A stretch of 64,000 bases of DNA from Clostridium sp. 1001271st1 H5 (GCF_005845215.1 NZ_SPHO01000012.1:146056-210055); one strand, 5' to 3'; shown: positions 54,075 to 63,061, numbered from the stretch's first letter. A program made the numbers and translations. The notes: generated from the sequence alone by a model not told the origin.

Positions 54075-55601
54075 ATGGGGAAAACAATATTAACAGCGCG
54101 GCATATCACCAAACTTTTTCCGGGAATGAAGGCCCTGGATGATGTGGATTTTGATTTGCAGGAGGGGGAGGTACACATCCTGGTAGGTGAGAACGGCGCG
54201 GGAAAGAGCACGCTTGCAAAGTGCCTGCTGGGTGCGTATAAGCCCGAAGAGGGGGAGGTCAGGCTGGATGGCCGGGCCGTTAAGTTTAACGGAACAAAGG
54301 AGGCTCTTGCCAAGGGAATCGTGGCCGTATATCAGGAGTTTACACTGGTTCCGTATATCAGCGTTGCCCAGAATATCTTTCTGAACAGGGAATATAAGAC
54401 CAGGCTGGGATTGATTGACCATAAAAAGATGGAAGAGGAGGCTGCAAAGCTTTTAAAAGCATTAAACTGTGAATACATCAATCCCAAAGATTATGTAAAG
54501 AACTTAAGCATTGCGGAACAGCAGATGGTGGAGATAGCCAAGGCGCTTTCCTTTAACCCCAGAATCATGGTGTTTGACGAGCCCACCGCCACCTTGTCCG
54601 AGCGGGAGGTGGATTCCCTGTTTGCCCAGATTCACAGGCTGAAGGCAGAGGGAATCGGTATTATCTATGTGTCCCACCGGATGCAGGAATTTCCCCTTAT
54701 AGGGGACAGAATCACGATTCTCAGGGATGGGGTCAAGATTAACACCGTGGGAATCAACGACTGTACCAACGAGGAGCTGGTCAACATGATGGTGGGGCGG
54801 AGTGTGGAACAGGTCTATGCGCGTACGGAGAACAGGCATGAGGGGATTACCCTTAAGGCGGAGAATCTGTGCGATTATCATGGGCGAGTCAGGAATGTAA
54901 GCTTTACGGTTAAAAAGGGCGAGATTGTGGGGCTTGCCGGATTGGTGGGGGCAGGGCGCACTGAGACAGCCCAGCTGCTCTATGGAATCGAGAAGATTAA
55001 ATCCGGAAAAGTTTACATACGGGGGGAGCAGGTGTTCCCAAAATCACCGGTACAGGCTGTCCGGATTGGAATCGGACTGGTAAGCGAGGACCGGAAGAAG
55101 CAGGGCCTTGCCCTGGATGAATCCATTGCCCTTAATATGGTGGCGGTGAGTCTGAAGAAGATATTCCCCAACTTTTTTATATCAAGAAAGAAAATTACCG
55201 AGGTTGCTCTGGGGTATAAGAAGCAGCTTCGTATCGCTACTACCAGCGTAAATAAAGCATGTAAATATCTGTCCGGCGGCAACCAGCAGAAGGTGGTGCT
55301 GGCAAAATGGCTGAGCTTCGACCCGGAGATTCTGATTTTCGATGAACCAACCCGCGGCATTGATGTGGCTGCAAAACTGGAAATCTATAATCTGATGGAC
55401 AGGCTTGCAGCTGAGGGCAAGGCCATTATCATGATTTCTTCCGAGCTTCCTGAAGTAATCGGCATGAGCGACCGCATTTATATCATGCATGAGGGTGAAA
55501 TCGTGGACGAGGTTGTAAGAGGAACAGAGGGATTTAATTCCGAGGTAATCGGAGCCAGGATGATGCTGGGAGCAGGAGGTGCTGAGCATGCAGAAGAATA
55601 A
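54075..55601 (+). CDS. RbsA-like sugar ABC transporter ATPase (two cassettes)
   Basis: The 508-residue protein has two ABC cassettes. The first shows GENGAGKSTLAK (Walker A), NLSIAEQQMVEIAK (signature), VFDEPTATLS (Walker B with catalytic Glu) and VSHRMQE (H-loop). The second shows GLVGAGRTET, LSGGNQQKVVLAKW and IFDEPTRGIDV. This is the normal CUT2 pattern and serves as the intact reference for the degenerate copy at 5517-6920. The ATG at 54075 gives the family length; the frame stays open upstream into the binding-protein gene. Confidence 0.94.
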   Translation: MGKTILTARHITKLFPGMKALDDVDFDLQEGEVHILVGENGAGKSTLAKCLLGAYKPEEGEVRLDGRAVKFNGTKEALAKGIVAVYQEFTLVPYISVAQNIFLNREYKTRLGLIDHKKMEEEAAKLLKALNCEYINPKDYVKNLSIAEQQMVEIAKALSFNPRIMVFDEPTATLSEREVDSLFAQIHRLKAEGIGIIYVSHRMQEFPLIGDRITILRDGVKINTVGINDCTNEELVNMMVGRSVEQVYARTENRHEGITLKAENLCDYHGRVRNVSFTVKKGEIVGLAGLVGAGRTETAQLLYGIEKIKSGKVYIRGEQVFPKSPVQAVRIGIGLVSEDRKKQGLALDESIALNMVAVSLKKIFPNFFISRKKITEVALGYKKQLRIATTSVNKACKYLSGGNQQKVVLAKWLSFDPEILIFDEPTRGIDVAAKLEIYNLMDRLAAEGKAIIMISSELPEVIGMSDRIYIMHEGEIVDEVVRGTEGFNSEVIGARMMLGAGGAEHAEE

Positions 55602-56538
55602 GATTGCACAGAGAATTAAAAGCCTGCCTCCGGTGGCCTATATGCTGGTTGTCCTGATTGTGATTTTCAGCGTCATGAGCCCTAATTATCTTACGCTGAT
55701 GAACTTTAAGAATGTGCTGATTCAGGCAACGCCGTTAATGATTGTTGCATTCGGCCAGACCTGCATTGTGCTGACGCAGGGAACCGACCTGTCCCTGGGA
55801 GCCCAGGTCAGCTTTGTAACCGTATTTACCGTGTGGATGGCTCTGAGGGGAATCCCGCTTCCCGCAGCAATGGTTCTCGCCATTTTATCCACGACCCTCA
55901 TCGGAGTGGTGAATGGAGTGATTGTTGCCAAGGGAAGTATCCCGCCGTTTATTGCGACTTATGGAATGCAGAACATACTGAACAGCCTTTCATTACTGCT
56001 GGCAGCAGGCTCATCCATCTACTTTCCCAGTTTTACATACCGTATTATTACGGAGACAACAATCCTGGGAATCCCGCTTATGGTCTGGGTGGCTGTGCTG
56101 GTATTCATCATGGTATGGGTCGTGCTGAACAAGACCAGGTTCGGAACCAATATCCACGGACTGGGCGGAAACAGGGAAGCCCTGCAGCTGGCAGGCATCA
56201 ATCCCATCATCTGCCTGATTAAGACATATGCATTTGCCGGATTCATTGCAGGAATTGCGGGAATCATCACACTCAGCCGTATTGAGGCGGGCATGCCCAC
56301 GGCGGCCACGGGCTGGGAATTCCAGGCAGTGGCAGTCACCCTTCTGGGAGGCACCTCCCTTCGTGAGGGAAAGGGCGGCGTTACAGGTACGATTTTTGGC
56401 GTGCTTCTTATCCAGGTCATTAAAAACGGCCTGAACATAGTGGGCGTGCAGTCAATTAAGCAGAATGCAATCATTGGTTCTATCGTTCTGATGGCCATTA
56501 TCATCGATGCGGTTGTCCGTACTCGTTCAAAGGAATAG
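55588..56538 (+). CDS. RbsC-like sugar permease 1
   Basis: The 316-residue membrane protein has about ten hydrophobic segments, the TQGTDLSLGAQ motif and LLGGTSLREGKGGVTGT near the C-terminus. AGGAGG is 8 nt before the ATG at 55588, which overlaps the ATPase gene by 14 nt. It pairs with the second permease as a heterodimer, an arrangement seen in some CUT2 systems. Confidence 0.92.
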   Translation: MQKNKIAQRIKSLPPVAYMLVVLIVIFSVMSPNYLTLMNFKNVLIQATPLMIVAFGQTCIVLTQGTDLSLGAQVSFVTVFTVWMALRGIPLPAAMVLAILSTTLIGVVNGVIVAKGSIPPFIATYGMQNILNSLSLLLAAGSSIYFPSFTYRIITETTILGIPLMVWVAVLVFIMVWVVLNKTRFGTNIHGLGGNREALQLAGINPIICLIKTYAFAGFIAGIAGIITLSRIEAGMPTAATGWEFQAVAVTLLGGTSLREGKGGVTGTIFGVLLIQVIKNGLNIVGVQSIKQNAIIGSIVLMAIIIDAVVRTRSKE

Positions 56539-56550
56539 GGGGATAGGGAC

Positions 56551-57510
56551 ATGAAAGCAAAGAGAATATTTGAAGAGGTAAGAAATTCAAAGGTATTTTA
56601 CAGCCTGATAGGCCTGATTATACTGGTTATCTTTTCCGCTGTCGCTGCGCCGAATTTCAGGACGGTTGACAACATTATCACGGTATTCAGGCAGGCCAGT
56701 GTGCTGCTGGTGCTCAGCGCAGGATTAACGGCAGTGCTTCTGACCGGCGGTATGGATTTATCAGTGGGGGCAACCGCTGGTTTTATCGGATGTATCTGTG
56801 CCCAGTGCATCAAAAGCGGCGTTCCGATTCCGGCAGCCTTTATACTGGGAATCCTGATTGGACTGGTGGTGGGTGTCATCAACGGACTGCTGGCCGGCAT
56901 ACTCCCCAGCTTTATTGCAACCTATGGAACCAACTGGGTCATGAGCGGGCTTGCGGTCCTGGTCATGCAGGGGGCGGTTATCTATGACCTTCCAAAGGGG
57001 TTCACGCAGATAGGCGTGGGATACACAGGTCCTGTCCCGAATCTAATCATCATAGCGGCAGTGGTGGTGGTCCTGATATATGTCCTTCTTCAGAAAACCA
57101 CGTATGGCCGTCAGGTGTACGCCTATGGCTCAAATCCCACCGCAGCCAAATATGCAGCTGTGCCGGTTAAGAAAATCATGCTGTCCGCATTTATGATGTG
57201 CAGCATGTGCGCAGGCCTTGCAGGCATGCTGATGACAGCCAGGTTAAATGCAGCGGACGCAGCCATGGGAGACAGCTACGGGCTGCAGACCGTAGCGGCG
57301 GTGGTCGTAGGCGGAACCTCCATGCTGGGAGGGGAAGGCGGCGTCCTTGGGACTGTAGTCGGAGCCTTGATACTTACGATTATCGTCAATGTAATGAACC
57401 TGAAGGGGATATCCTCCTATGCGCAGGGTCTGGTAATCGGCATTGTTATCATTGCCATGGTGCTGTTTGATACCTACAGCAAGAAAAGACAGGAAAGCAA
57501 GGCGGCATGA
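56551..57510 (+). CDS. RbsC-like sugar permease 2
   Basis: The 319-residue permease has the TGGMDLSVGA motif, YGRQVYAYGSNPTAAKYAAV and VVGGTSMLGGEGGVLGT. It starts 12 nt after permease 1. Its sequence differs clearly from permease 1, so the channel is probably a heterodimer. Confidence 0.92.
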   Translation: MKAKRIFEEVRNSKVFYSLIGLIILVIFSAVAAPNFRTVDNIITVFRQASVLLVLSAGLTAVLLTGGMDLSVGATAGFIGCICAQCIKSGVPIPAAFILGILIGLVVGVINGLLAGILPSFIATYGTNWVMSGLAVLVMQGAVIYDLPKGFTQIGVGYTGPVPNLIIIAAVVVVLIYVLLQKTTYGRQVYAYGSNPTAAKYAAVPVKKIMLSAFMMCSMCAGLAGMLMTARLNAADAAMGDSYGLQTVAAVVVGGTSMLGGEGGVLGTVVGALILTIIVNVMNLKGISSYAQGLVIGIVIIAMVLFDTYSKKRQESKAA

Positions 57511-57530
57511 TTGCCGGATATACGGGTATT

Positions 57531-57565
57531 AAAACTGCCCCCGGAATATACCACGGCAGTTTTAA
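57531..57565 (+). terminator. Hairpin after the transporter genes
   Basis: AAAACTGCC and GGCAGTTTT form a 9-bp stem with a 15-nt loop and only a short T stretch. It may attenuate transcription into the downstream enzymes. Confidence 0.5.
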
Positions 57566-57604
57566 GATAGATAATTCATGAAAGAGAAAGAGAGGAACAT
57601 TAAT

Positions 57605-58609
57605 ATGCCATTAACAATCCGACCACTTAATTCTGGTTATATTCCGACCAAACCATTGGAGTACTGGTACCATTTTTCGTGTAAAAAATTTGTGGAGAAG
57701 CTGGGAATCACCAATGACTCGGACCAGCTTCCGGATTTCACGTTCTTAATTGAAGGCGGGGACCAGCTGATTCTGGTTGATACGGGGATGTCCTGGACGG
57801 AACACGCCGACAAGTACCATCACGGTCCATCCATGCAGAGACAGGGGATTGACGACATCGAATCCCGCCTGGCCCAGGTTGGCCGCAAGCCTTCTGATGT
57901 TGACATTGTATTGTTCACGCATCTGCACTGGGACCATGTATTTTATCTTGAGAAGTTTACAAAGGCTCGTTTTATCTGCCATGAGGCGGAGTGGAGCTAT
58001 GCCCATAACCCCATTCCGCTGCATTATAAATCATACTGCAGACCGGTCATTGCCAAGGACGGGGATGTGACCTGCGGTGATGAATTTATTGCGCCCTATG
58101 ACCAGCCGGGAGTAAAAGAGCGTTTTGAGACAGTTAAGGGCGAGGCGCAGATTGCTCCGGGCGTAAGCGTATTTGAATCCTTCGGACACTGCCCGGGCCA
58201 CATGACGGTTGTGGTTGAGACAGAAGACGGACCTTACTACTGCGTGGGCGATTCGGTATTCGTAATGGGCAACATTGATGCGCCGCAGGCCATGCAGGAT
58301 GAGCTGCACTATGATATCTGCCCTCCGGGACGTTATGTTGACATAGTGGCTGCGTGGCAGACAATCCGCGACACGGTCCGCCGCTGCAGGGAGGCGGGGG
58401 TAGACCCTCATAAGCACCTTCTGCTTGCCCACGATGTTATACTGTCGGCCGCTGTGGAGAGATATGAGGACTCTCATGAGAACAGGCTTCCGGTAATCGG
58501 GCTTAAGGACACGGATTTTGTATTTGATGAGTACAAGAGCGCGATTATTGACAAGGATGCGGAGAAAGCGTCCCAAAGGGCAAAGACCAAGTACTTCACC
58601 CAGAATTAA
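57605..58609 (+). CDS. Metallo-beta-lactamase-fold hydrolase (AHL-lactonase-like)
   Basis: The 334-residue protein has the zinc motif THLHWDHVFYL and the later FGHCPGHM, VGDSVF and LLAHD elements of the N-acyl homoserine lactonase/glyoxalase branch. The ATG at 57605 has GAGAGG 9 nt upstream. In this operon a sugar-lactone hydrolase or another small-ester hydrolase is more plausible than quorum quenching, but the substrate is not deducible. It follows the permeases and precedes the UPF0261 gene. Confidence 0.85.
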   Translation: MPLTIRPLNSGYIPTKPLEYWYHFSCKKFVEKLGITNDSDQLPDFTFLIEGGDQLILVDTGMSWTEHADKYHHGPSMQRQGIDDIESRLAQVGRKPSDVDIVLFTHLHWDHVFYLEKFTKARFICHEAEWSYAHNPIPLHYKSYCRPVIAKDGDVTCGDEFIAPYDQPGVKERFETVKGEAQIAPGVSVFESFGHCPGHMTVVVETEDGPYYCVGDSVFVMGNIDAPQAMQDELHYDICPPGRYVDIVAAWQTIRDTVRRCREAGVDPHKHLLLAHDVILSAAVERYEDSHENRLPVIGLKDTDFVFDEYKSAIIDKDAEKASQRAKTKYFTQN

Positions 58610-58707
58610 TGTGAGTACGTCCCTGTGAAGGAACGGGGTCCATAGGGGGTATTGTGGAGACTGCCGGGCGGAGGGTCTTCACAATATCGTATGGGAGGAG
58701 AAATGAA

Positions 58708-59979
58708 ATGAACACAATCGCAATCATAGGAAGCTGCGACACCAAGTACAGGGAAATTGCATATATGCGTGAGCAGATTGAGAGCCAGGGCGTCAAGGCA
58801 ATGGTAATCAATGTGGCCACAGGCCCCAATCCTTCTTATGGATATGATGTTTCCAGGGAAGAGGTGGTCAGGGCGGCAGGAACGGAGTGGGATGAGCTGG
58901 AACCCAGGACAAAGGGCGAGAAGATTGCATTTATGATGGATGCAGTGGCATCCTATGTGGAGAAGCTGTATGCAGAGGGCGCGATTGACGGAATTCTCTC
59001 TGCGGGAGGCCTTCAGAATACAGTTATGGCCACCAATGCCATGAAACGTCTTCCCATAGGTTTCCCCAAGGTCATGGCCACCACGGTGGCATCCGGCCGC
59101 AAGACCTTTGAAAGTGTGGTCGGGGCAAAGGATATTGTGACAATTCCGTCCATATGTGATTTTACCGGACTTAATATAGTGACAAGACAAATCATGGCAA
59201 ATGCATGCGCGTGCTGTGCAGGTATGGTGAAGCATGGAGGACAGGCTTTGAAAAAGGGCCCTAAGCCGGTTGTGGGTGTGACGTTGATGGGGATTACCAA
59301 TACAGGGGCATGTGCTGCAATTGACGAGCTGGAACGGCTGGGCATTGAGGCCATTGGGTTTCACTCCACCGGTGCAGGCGGAGCCATTATGGAGCAGATG
59401 GCGGCAGACGGCCTGATTGACGGTATTTTGGATTTGACGACACATGAGATTACACAGGAGTATTTTAAAGGCGGGTTTTCCTATGGGGAAGATTCCAGAT
59501 ACCGGCTGGTCCGCGGAGTGGAGAAGAAGGTGCCTCTGGTAGTCAGCGTGGGCGGTCTGGATTTTATTGATTTCCAGACAGGAGAGTTTCCGCCCCGCAT
59601 GGACCAGCGTGTCTATATGATGCACAATGCCAATACAGCTCATATCAAGCTGCTTCCGGACGAGGCTGAGATTACAACAGACCGGTTTGCCGCGCGGATT
59701 GAGAAAATTGATTACCCGGTAAAGCTCCTGATTCCCACGGACGGAATGCGCCATAATACCCGCAAGGGCGAGGAGCTCTATTACAAAGAGGTGGATGATA
59801 TCATCATCCGCCGGCTAAGGAAAATCAGGAATCCCAATGTGGAAATCATTACGATACCGGGAAATCTGGACACGGAAGCATGGGGCATTGAGGCCGCCCA
59901 TCATATGGTGGACGAACTGAAAGAGCGCGGTGTGACAGGGGATGAAATAAAATATCAGGACAAGGAGGGCGTTCTTTAA
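58708..59979 (+). CDS. UPF0261 / Tm-1-like ATP-binding protein
   Basis: The 423-residue protein matches the Tm-1-like family: NTIAIIGSCDTKYREI at the start, DGILSAGGLQNTVMATNAM, MGITNTGACAAIDELERLG and HSTGAGGAIMEQM. Tomato Tm-1 carries this domain plus a TIM-barrel; here only the first part is present. The biochemical function in bacteria is unknown. GGGAGGAG precedes the ATG. It sits 1 nt from the class II aldolase gene, so the two are co-translated. Confidence 0.88.
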   Translation: MNTIAIIGSCDTKYREIAYMREQIESQGVKAMVINVATGPNPSYGYDVSREEVVRAAGTEWDELEPRTKGEKIAFMMDAVASYVEKLYAEGAIDGILSAGGLQNTVMATNAMKRLPIGFPKVMATTVASGRKTFESVVGAKDIVTIPSICDFTGLNIVTRQIMANACACCAGMVKHGGQALKKGPKPVVGVTLMGITNTGACAAIDELERLGIEAIGFHSTGAGGAIMEQMAADGLIDGILDLTTHEITQEYFKGGFSYGEDSRYRLVRGVEKKVPLVVSVGGLDFIDFQTGEFPPRMDQRVYMMHNANTAHIKLLPDEAEITTDRFAARIEKIDYPVKLLIPTDGMRHNTRKGEELYYKEVDDIIIRRLRKIRNPNVEIITIPGNLDTEAWGIEAAHHMVDELKERGVTGDEIKYQDKEGVL

Positions 59980-59980
59980 A

Positions 59981-60586
59981 ATGTCAGAAGATGTTAAAAA
60001 AATTGCAGAGGAACTTGTCATAGCCTGCAAAAGAGCATATACTAGAGGTATACAGACCGGAAGCGGCGGCAATGTGAGCGCCAGGGTGCCAGGGAAAGAC
60101 TGGATGATTGTAAAGGCAAGCGGCAGTTCTTTTATTGACAGTACGCCAGAAGGTTTTGTAATCACGGATTTCGATGGAAATCTAGTAGAAGGGGAAGGAA
60201 AACCTACAAGAGAGGCTTTACTTCACGGCTTGCTATATAGAATTTGTCCAAAGGTGAATGCTGTTGTACATACACACTCACCGTATTCAATTGCATGGGC
60301 GTCCACAGGAAAGGCCTTAAAGAGGACCACATGGCACGCCCAGCTTAAGATGAGCGCGGATTTACCAACGTTGGATGTTCCTGCGGCGATGGTAAAAAAA
60401 GAGTATTTCCCAATGGTGGAAAAAATATATAGAGAGAACCCGGATTTGCCCGGATTTTTACTTGTGAATCATGGTTTAGTGGCAGTCGGAAAAGATGCAA
60501 TTAATGCAGAGCATACAGCAGAATTAATTGAAGAAACCGCGCAAGTGGCGATTTTAAAAGTGACCGTTTCGAAGCTTGGCTTGTAA
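59981..60586 (+). CDS. Class II aldolase/adducin-family protein
   Basis: The 201-residue protein resembles fuculose-phosphate aldolase and ribulose-5-phosphate epimerase folds. GSGGNVSARV binds the phosphate, and the zinc ligands are in VVHTHSPYS and the later VNHGLVAVG. It could be an aldolase, epimerase or decarboxylase for the operon's phosphorylated acid. Codon and base usage are visibly more AT-rich than its neighbours from about 59985 to 60590, suggesting a separately acquired gene. Confidence 0.87.
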   Translation: MSEDVKKIAEELVIACKRAYTRGIQTGSGGNVSARVPGKDWMIVKASGSSFIDSTPEGFVITDFDGNLVEGEGKPTREALLHGLLYRICPKVNAVVHTHSPYSIAWASTGKALKRTTWHAQLKMSADLPTLDVPAAMVKKEYFPMVEKIYRENPDLPGFLLVNHGLVAVGKDAINAEHTAELIEETAQVAILKVTVSKLGL

Positions 60587-60608
60587 ATATTACTTAGGTG
60601 AGAGCTAT

Positions 60609-61334
60609 ATGAAATCTAATATGCGTATTACAATGAATGACCTGGACAGGGGAATGCTTCAGCATAACAAGCTTCCGGACCTGGCTTTGGACAAGCTGAT
60701 GGAATGGATTATGAGCGGCAAGCTGTCAATGGGTGACAAGCTGAATACCGAGGAGCTGGCTTCCCAGCTGGGAGTCAGCCGTATGCCGATTCGGGAAGCG
60801 CTGGCCAATCTTGAAAAGAAAGGGCTTGCTGAATCGGTCCCCTATGCAGGAACCAGGCTTGTGACACTGACCAAGGAGGATGTGCGGCAGATATATATAG
60901 CGAGGACGGCATTGGAGCCAGTGGCCGCAAAATATGCCTGCGGAAAGATTACAGATGAAGACATCCGGAACCTGAAGGAGATTCACGCTGAATATATCCG
61001 CATTGTCAGGCAGGATGAGCTTGATGCAATTGATGTGTATCAGCAGAACAGGCTGTACCATTTCTCCATCTATAAAATCAGCCGGCTGGACAGGGTCTGT
61101 GCGATGATAGAATCGCTGTGGGATAATTTGTCATTCTTCAAGCTGATTTACGGCCAGAAGCTGTTGGAGGGCCGTGAATCCAGGGAAAGGATGATTGAGG
61201 AGCATCAGAGCTATCTGGATGCCCTGGAACAGAGGGACAGCGAACGAATCAGTCATTTATTGACTCAGAACCTGAAGAAGAGAACGGAGAACATTCCCTA
61301 CTCTTTGGACGTGTATTTTCATGAGAATGCGTAA
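60609..61334 (+). CDS. GntR-family regulator with FCD domain
   Basis: The 241-residue protein has a winged helix-turn-helix (TEELASQLGVSRMPIREALANL, about 46-67) and a C-terminal all-helical FCD domain (about 90-230) that usually binds a sugar acid or other carboxylate with a metal. FCD regulators commonly control uronate, gluconate or lactate genes, which hints at an acidic substrate for this cluster. The ATG at 60609 is chosen over 60576 for its AGGTGAGAG; a terminator follows. Confidence 0.88.
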   Translation: MKSNMRITMNDLDRGMLQHNKLPDLALDKLMEWIMSGKLSMGDKLNTEELASQLGVSRMPIREALANLEKKGLAESVPYAGTRLVTLTKEDVRQIYIARTALEPVAAKYACGKITDEDIRNLKEIHAEYIRIVRQDELDAIDVYQQNRLYHFSIYKISRLDRVCAMIESLWDNLSFFKLIYGQKLLEGRESRERMIEEHQSYLDALEQRDSERISHLLTQNLKKRTENIPYSLDVYFHENA

Positions 61335-61373
61335 ATCCTGATATACGTGTATAGCAGAATCAGAAAGTGATAA

Positions 61374-61416
61374 CAGAGCTTGGGCATCGAAACCGGATGC
61401 CGGGCTCTTTTGTTTT
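61374..61416 (+). terminator. Terminator after the GntR gene
   Basis: AGAGC..GGCATC pairs with GATGCC.GGCTCT (11 bp around a small internal loop), followed by TTTTGTTTT. The RuBisCO-like gene therefore needs read-through or its own promoter. Confidence 0.75.
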
Positions 61417-61452
61417 GCCAGGCATAGGAGCGCTGTGAATAAAGGAGAAAAG

Positions 61453-62730
61453 ATGGATTCTGTACTTTATACATTACCGGAGACAATACACAAACAAAAT
61501 TATATCATAGCGTCTTATCATATCAGGCTCCCGAAGGAAGCCGACATTCTGAAAAAGGCAGCAGCCCTTGCAGTGGGGCAGACCATTGGGACGTGGATTC
61601 CGATTCCGGGAATTACGGAGGAGATTCGGGAAACGTATATGGGAAAGGTGGTAAATGTATTTGATGTGCCTTCCCTGGATTTGGCCACCCAGATTGGGGA
61701 TGACCTGAGGGAATATCTGATTCAGATTGCCTATCCTGCCGTGAATTTCGGCGCGGATTTGCCGCTGATGATTACCTCTCTTCTGGGGAATGATGCTTCC
61801 ACCTCAGCCCAGGTAAAGCTTTTGGATATTGAGTTTTCAGAGGAATTTGCCGGAAAATTCAGGGGACCGCGGTATGGAATTGAAGGAATCCGCAGGTTTG
61901 CCGGAATAAATGACCGTCCGATTCTGCTGAATATGATTAAGCCGTGCACAGGGCTGACCCCCAAAGAGGGTGCAAACATATTTTATGAGACAGCACTTGG
62001 AGGTGTGGACTTTATTAAGGACGATGAATTGCTAGGAAATCCTGTTTACAGCAAGCCCGGAGAACGGGTAAGGGCGTATAAGGAGGCTGCTGAGGCTGCC
62101 TATGAAAAAACAGGGGAGAGGGTGAAGTATTTTGTTAACATAACCAGCGGGGCGGATGAAATCATTGAAAATGTAAAACGGGCGGAGGATGCCGGGGCAG
62201 ACGGACTGATGATTAATTTTGCAGTTGTGGGATACAGTGTGCTTAAGCACGTGGCAGAGCATACGGCTCTCCCGGTCCTGGGACATTCGGCAGGCACCGG
62301 AATGTATTTTGAAGGCGCCATGAATGGAATGGCCTCGCCTCTGGCCGTGGGAAAGCTTGCGCGTCTGGGGGGAGCTGATATAGTAATGATTAATACGCCC
62401 TATGGGGGCTATCCTCTTCTTCACCAGAAATATATGCAGACAGTGGCCCAGCTCACCCTCCCTTTCTATGACATTAAACCCTCTATGCCATCCATTGGAG
62501 GAGGCGTCCATCCAGGGATGGTGGAGAAATATATCAGTGAAGTGGGAAAAGACGTTGTTCTTGCGGCAGGAGGGGCTGTCCAGGGGCATCCGGGCGGTGC
62601 TGTGGCAGGAGCCCGGGCAATGCGCCAGGCCATCGACATTGTGATGAGCGGAAGGCCCTTTGAAAAGGCAGCAGAGGAAAAAGAAGAGTTAAGGGCGGCC
62701 TTGTCACGGTGGGGCTATATAAAACCATGA
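61453..62730 (+). CDS. RuBisCO-like protein (form IV-type)
   Basis: The 425-residue protein has the large-subunit fold. NMIKPCTGL holds Lys163 (equivalent to RuBisCO Lys175), GGVDFIKDDEL holds Lys189, Asp191 and Glu192 (equivalent to the carbamylated Lys201 and metal ligands Asp203 and Glu204), and GGGVHPG and GGAVQGHPGGAVAGA are the C-terminal phosphate loops. The loop-6 lysine of true RuBisCO is not recognisable, so carbon fixation is unlikely. RuBisCO-like proteins act in methionine salvage and as 3-oxo-isoapionate-phosphate decarboxylases or transcarboxylases. The setting beside a sugar importer argues against methionine salvage. AAAGGAG lies before the ATG; a GTG at 61435 is less likely. 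Confidence 0.92.
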   Translation: MDSVLYTLPETIHKQNYIIASYHIRLPKEADILKKAAALAVGQTIGTWIPIPGITEEIRETYMGKVVNVFDVPSLDLATQIGDDLREYLIQIAYPAVNFGADLPLMITSLLGNDASTSAQVKLLDIEFSEEFAGKFRGPRYGIEGIRRFAGINDRPILLNMIKPCTGLTPKEGANIFYETALGGVDFIKDDELLGNPVYSKPGERVRAYKEAAEAAYEKTGERVKYFVNITSGADEIIENVKRAEDAGADGLMINFAVVGYSVLKHVAEHTALPVLGHSAGTGMYFEGAMNGMASPLAVGKLARLGGADIVMINTPYGGYPLLHQKYMQTVAQLTLPFYDIKPSMPSIGGGVHPGMVEKYISEVGKDVVLAAGGAVQGHPGGAVAGARAMRQAIDIVMSGRPFEKAAEEKEELRAALSRWGYIKP

Positions 62731-62737
62731 TTGGATA

Positions 62738-62766
62738 TTGTATATTTTATCCGAAAGTGTTATACT
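62738..62766 (+). promoter_or_regulatory. Promoter of the HPr-like gene
   Basis: TTGTAT (62738-62743), 17 bp, TATACT (62761-62766), 25 nt before the start codon. Confidence 0.6.
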
Positions 62767-62791
62767 ATGTCCGGAAAAAGGAGGTATCAAT

Positions 62792-63022
62792 ATGGTACGT
62801 GAAATTATGCTGTATACATCCAACGATTTAAGAGATTTTATGCATCTGGCGTGTGCGTCTCCCCTGGATATTGGAGTACATACAATGGACAATCAGATTG
62901 CAGACGGAAAGTCCGTGTTGGGGCTGATGGCCATAGACTATAAGAAGCCGGTCAAGGTGGTTTCAGAGGATAAAAAGTTCCTGAAGCAGCTGGACCGCTG
63001 GGCTGTGGATAAGGATATATAA
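62792..63022 (+). CDS. HPr-like protein lacking the phospho-histidine
   Basis: The 76-residue protein resembles HPr, the phosphocarrier of the sugar phosphotransferase system. The region DGKSVLGLMAI matches the HPr Ser46 loop (usually AKSxMGLMSL). At the N-terminus, where HPr has the phosphorylated His15, it reads SNDLRDFMHLACASP, with no His at the expected place. It may be a Crh-like regulator acting only through the serine, or a diverged relative. AAGGAGG precedes the ATG. It follows the RuBisCO-like gene but has its own promoter. Confidence 0.7.
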   Translation: MVREIMLYTSNDLRDFMHLACASPLDIGVHTMDNQIADGKSVLGLMAIDYKKPVKVVSEDKKFLKQLDRWAVDKDI

Positions 63023-63061
63023 GAAGGCTGCCGGGAAATGCATGTGCGAATAGGTGGAAGA

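Noticed and set aside
57605..58609. The MBL-fold gene as a quorum-quenching AHL lactonase
   Set aside because: The fold is shared by many hydrolases and the operon is a sugar-type catabolic cluster, so a quorum role is not supported.
61453..62730. The RuBisCO-like gene as true RuBisCO for CO2 fixation
   Set aside because: The loop-6 lysine motif is not recognisable, there is no phosphoribulokinase, and the setting is a sugar-import operon.
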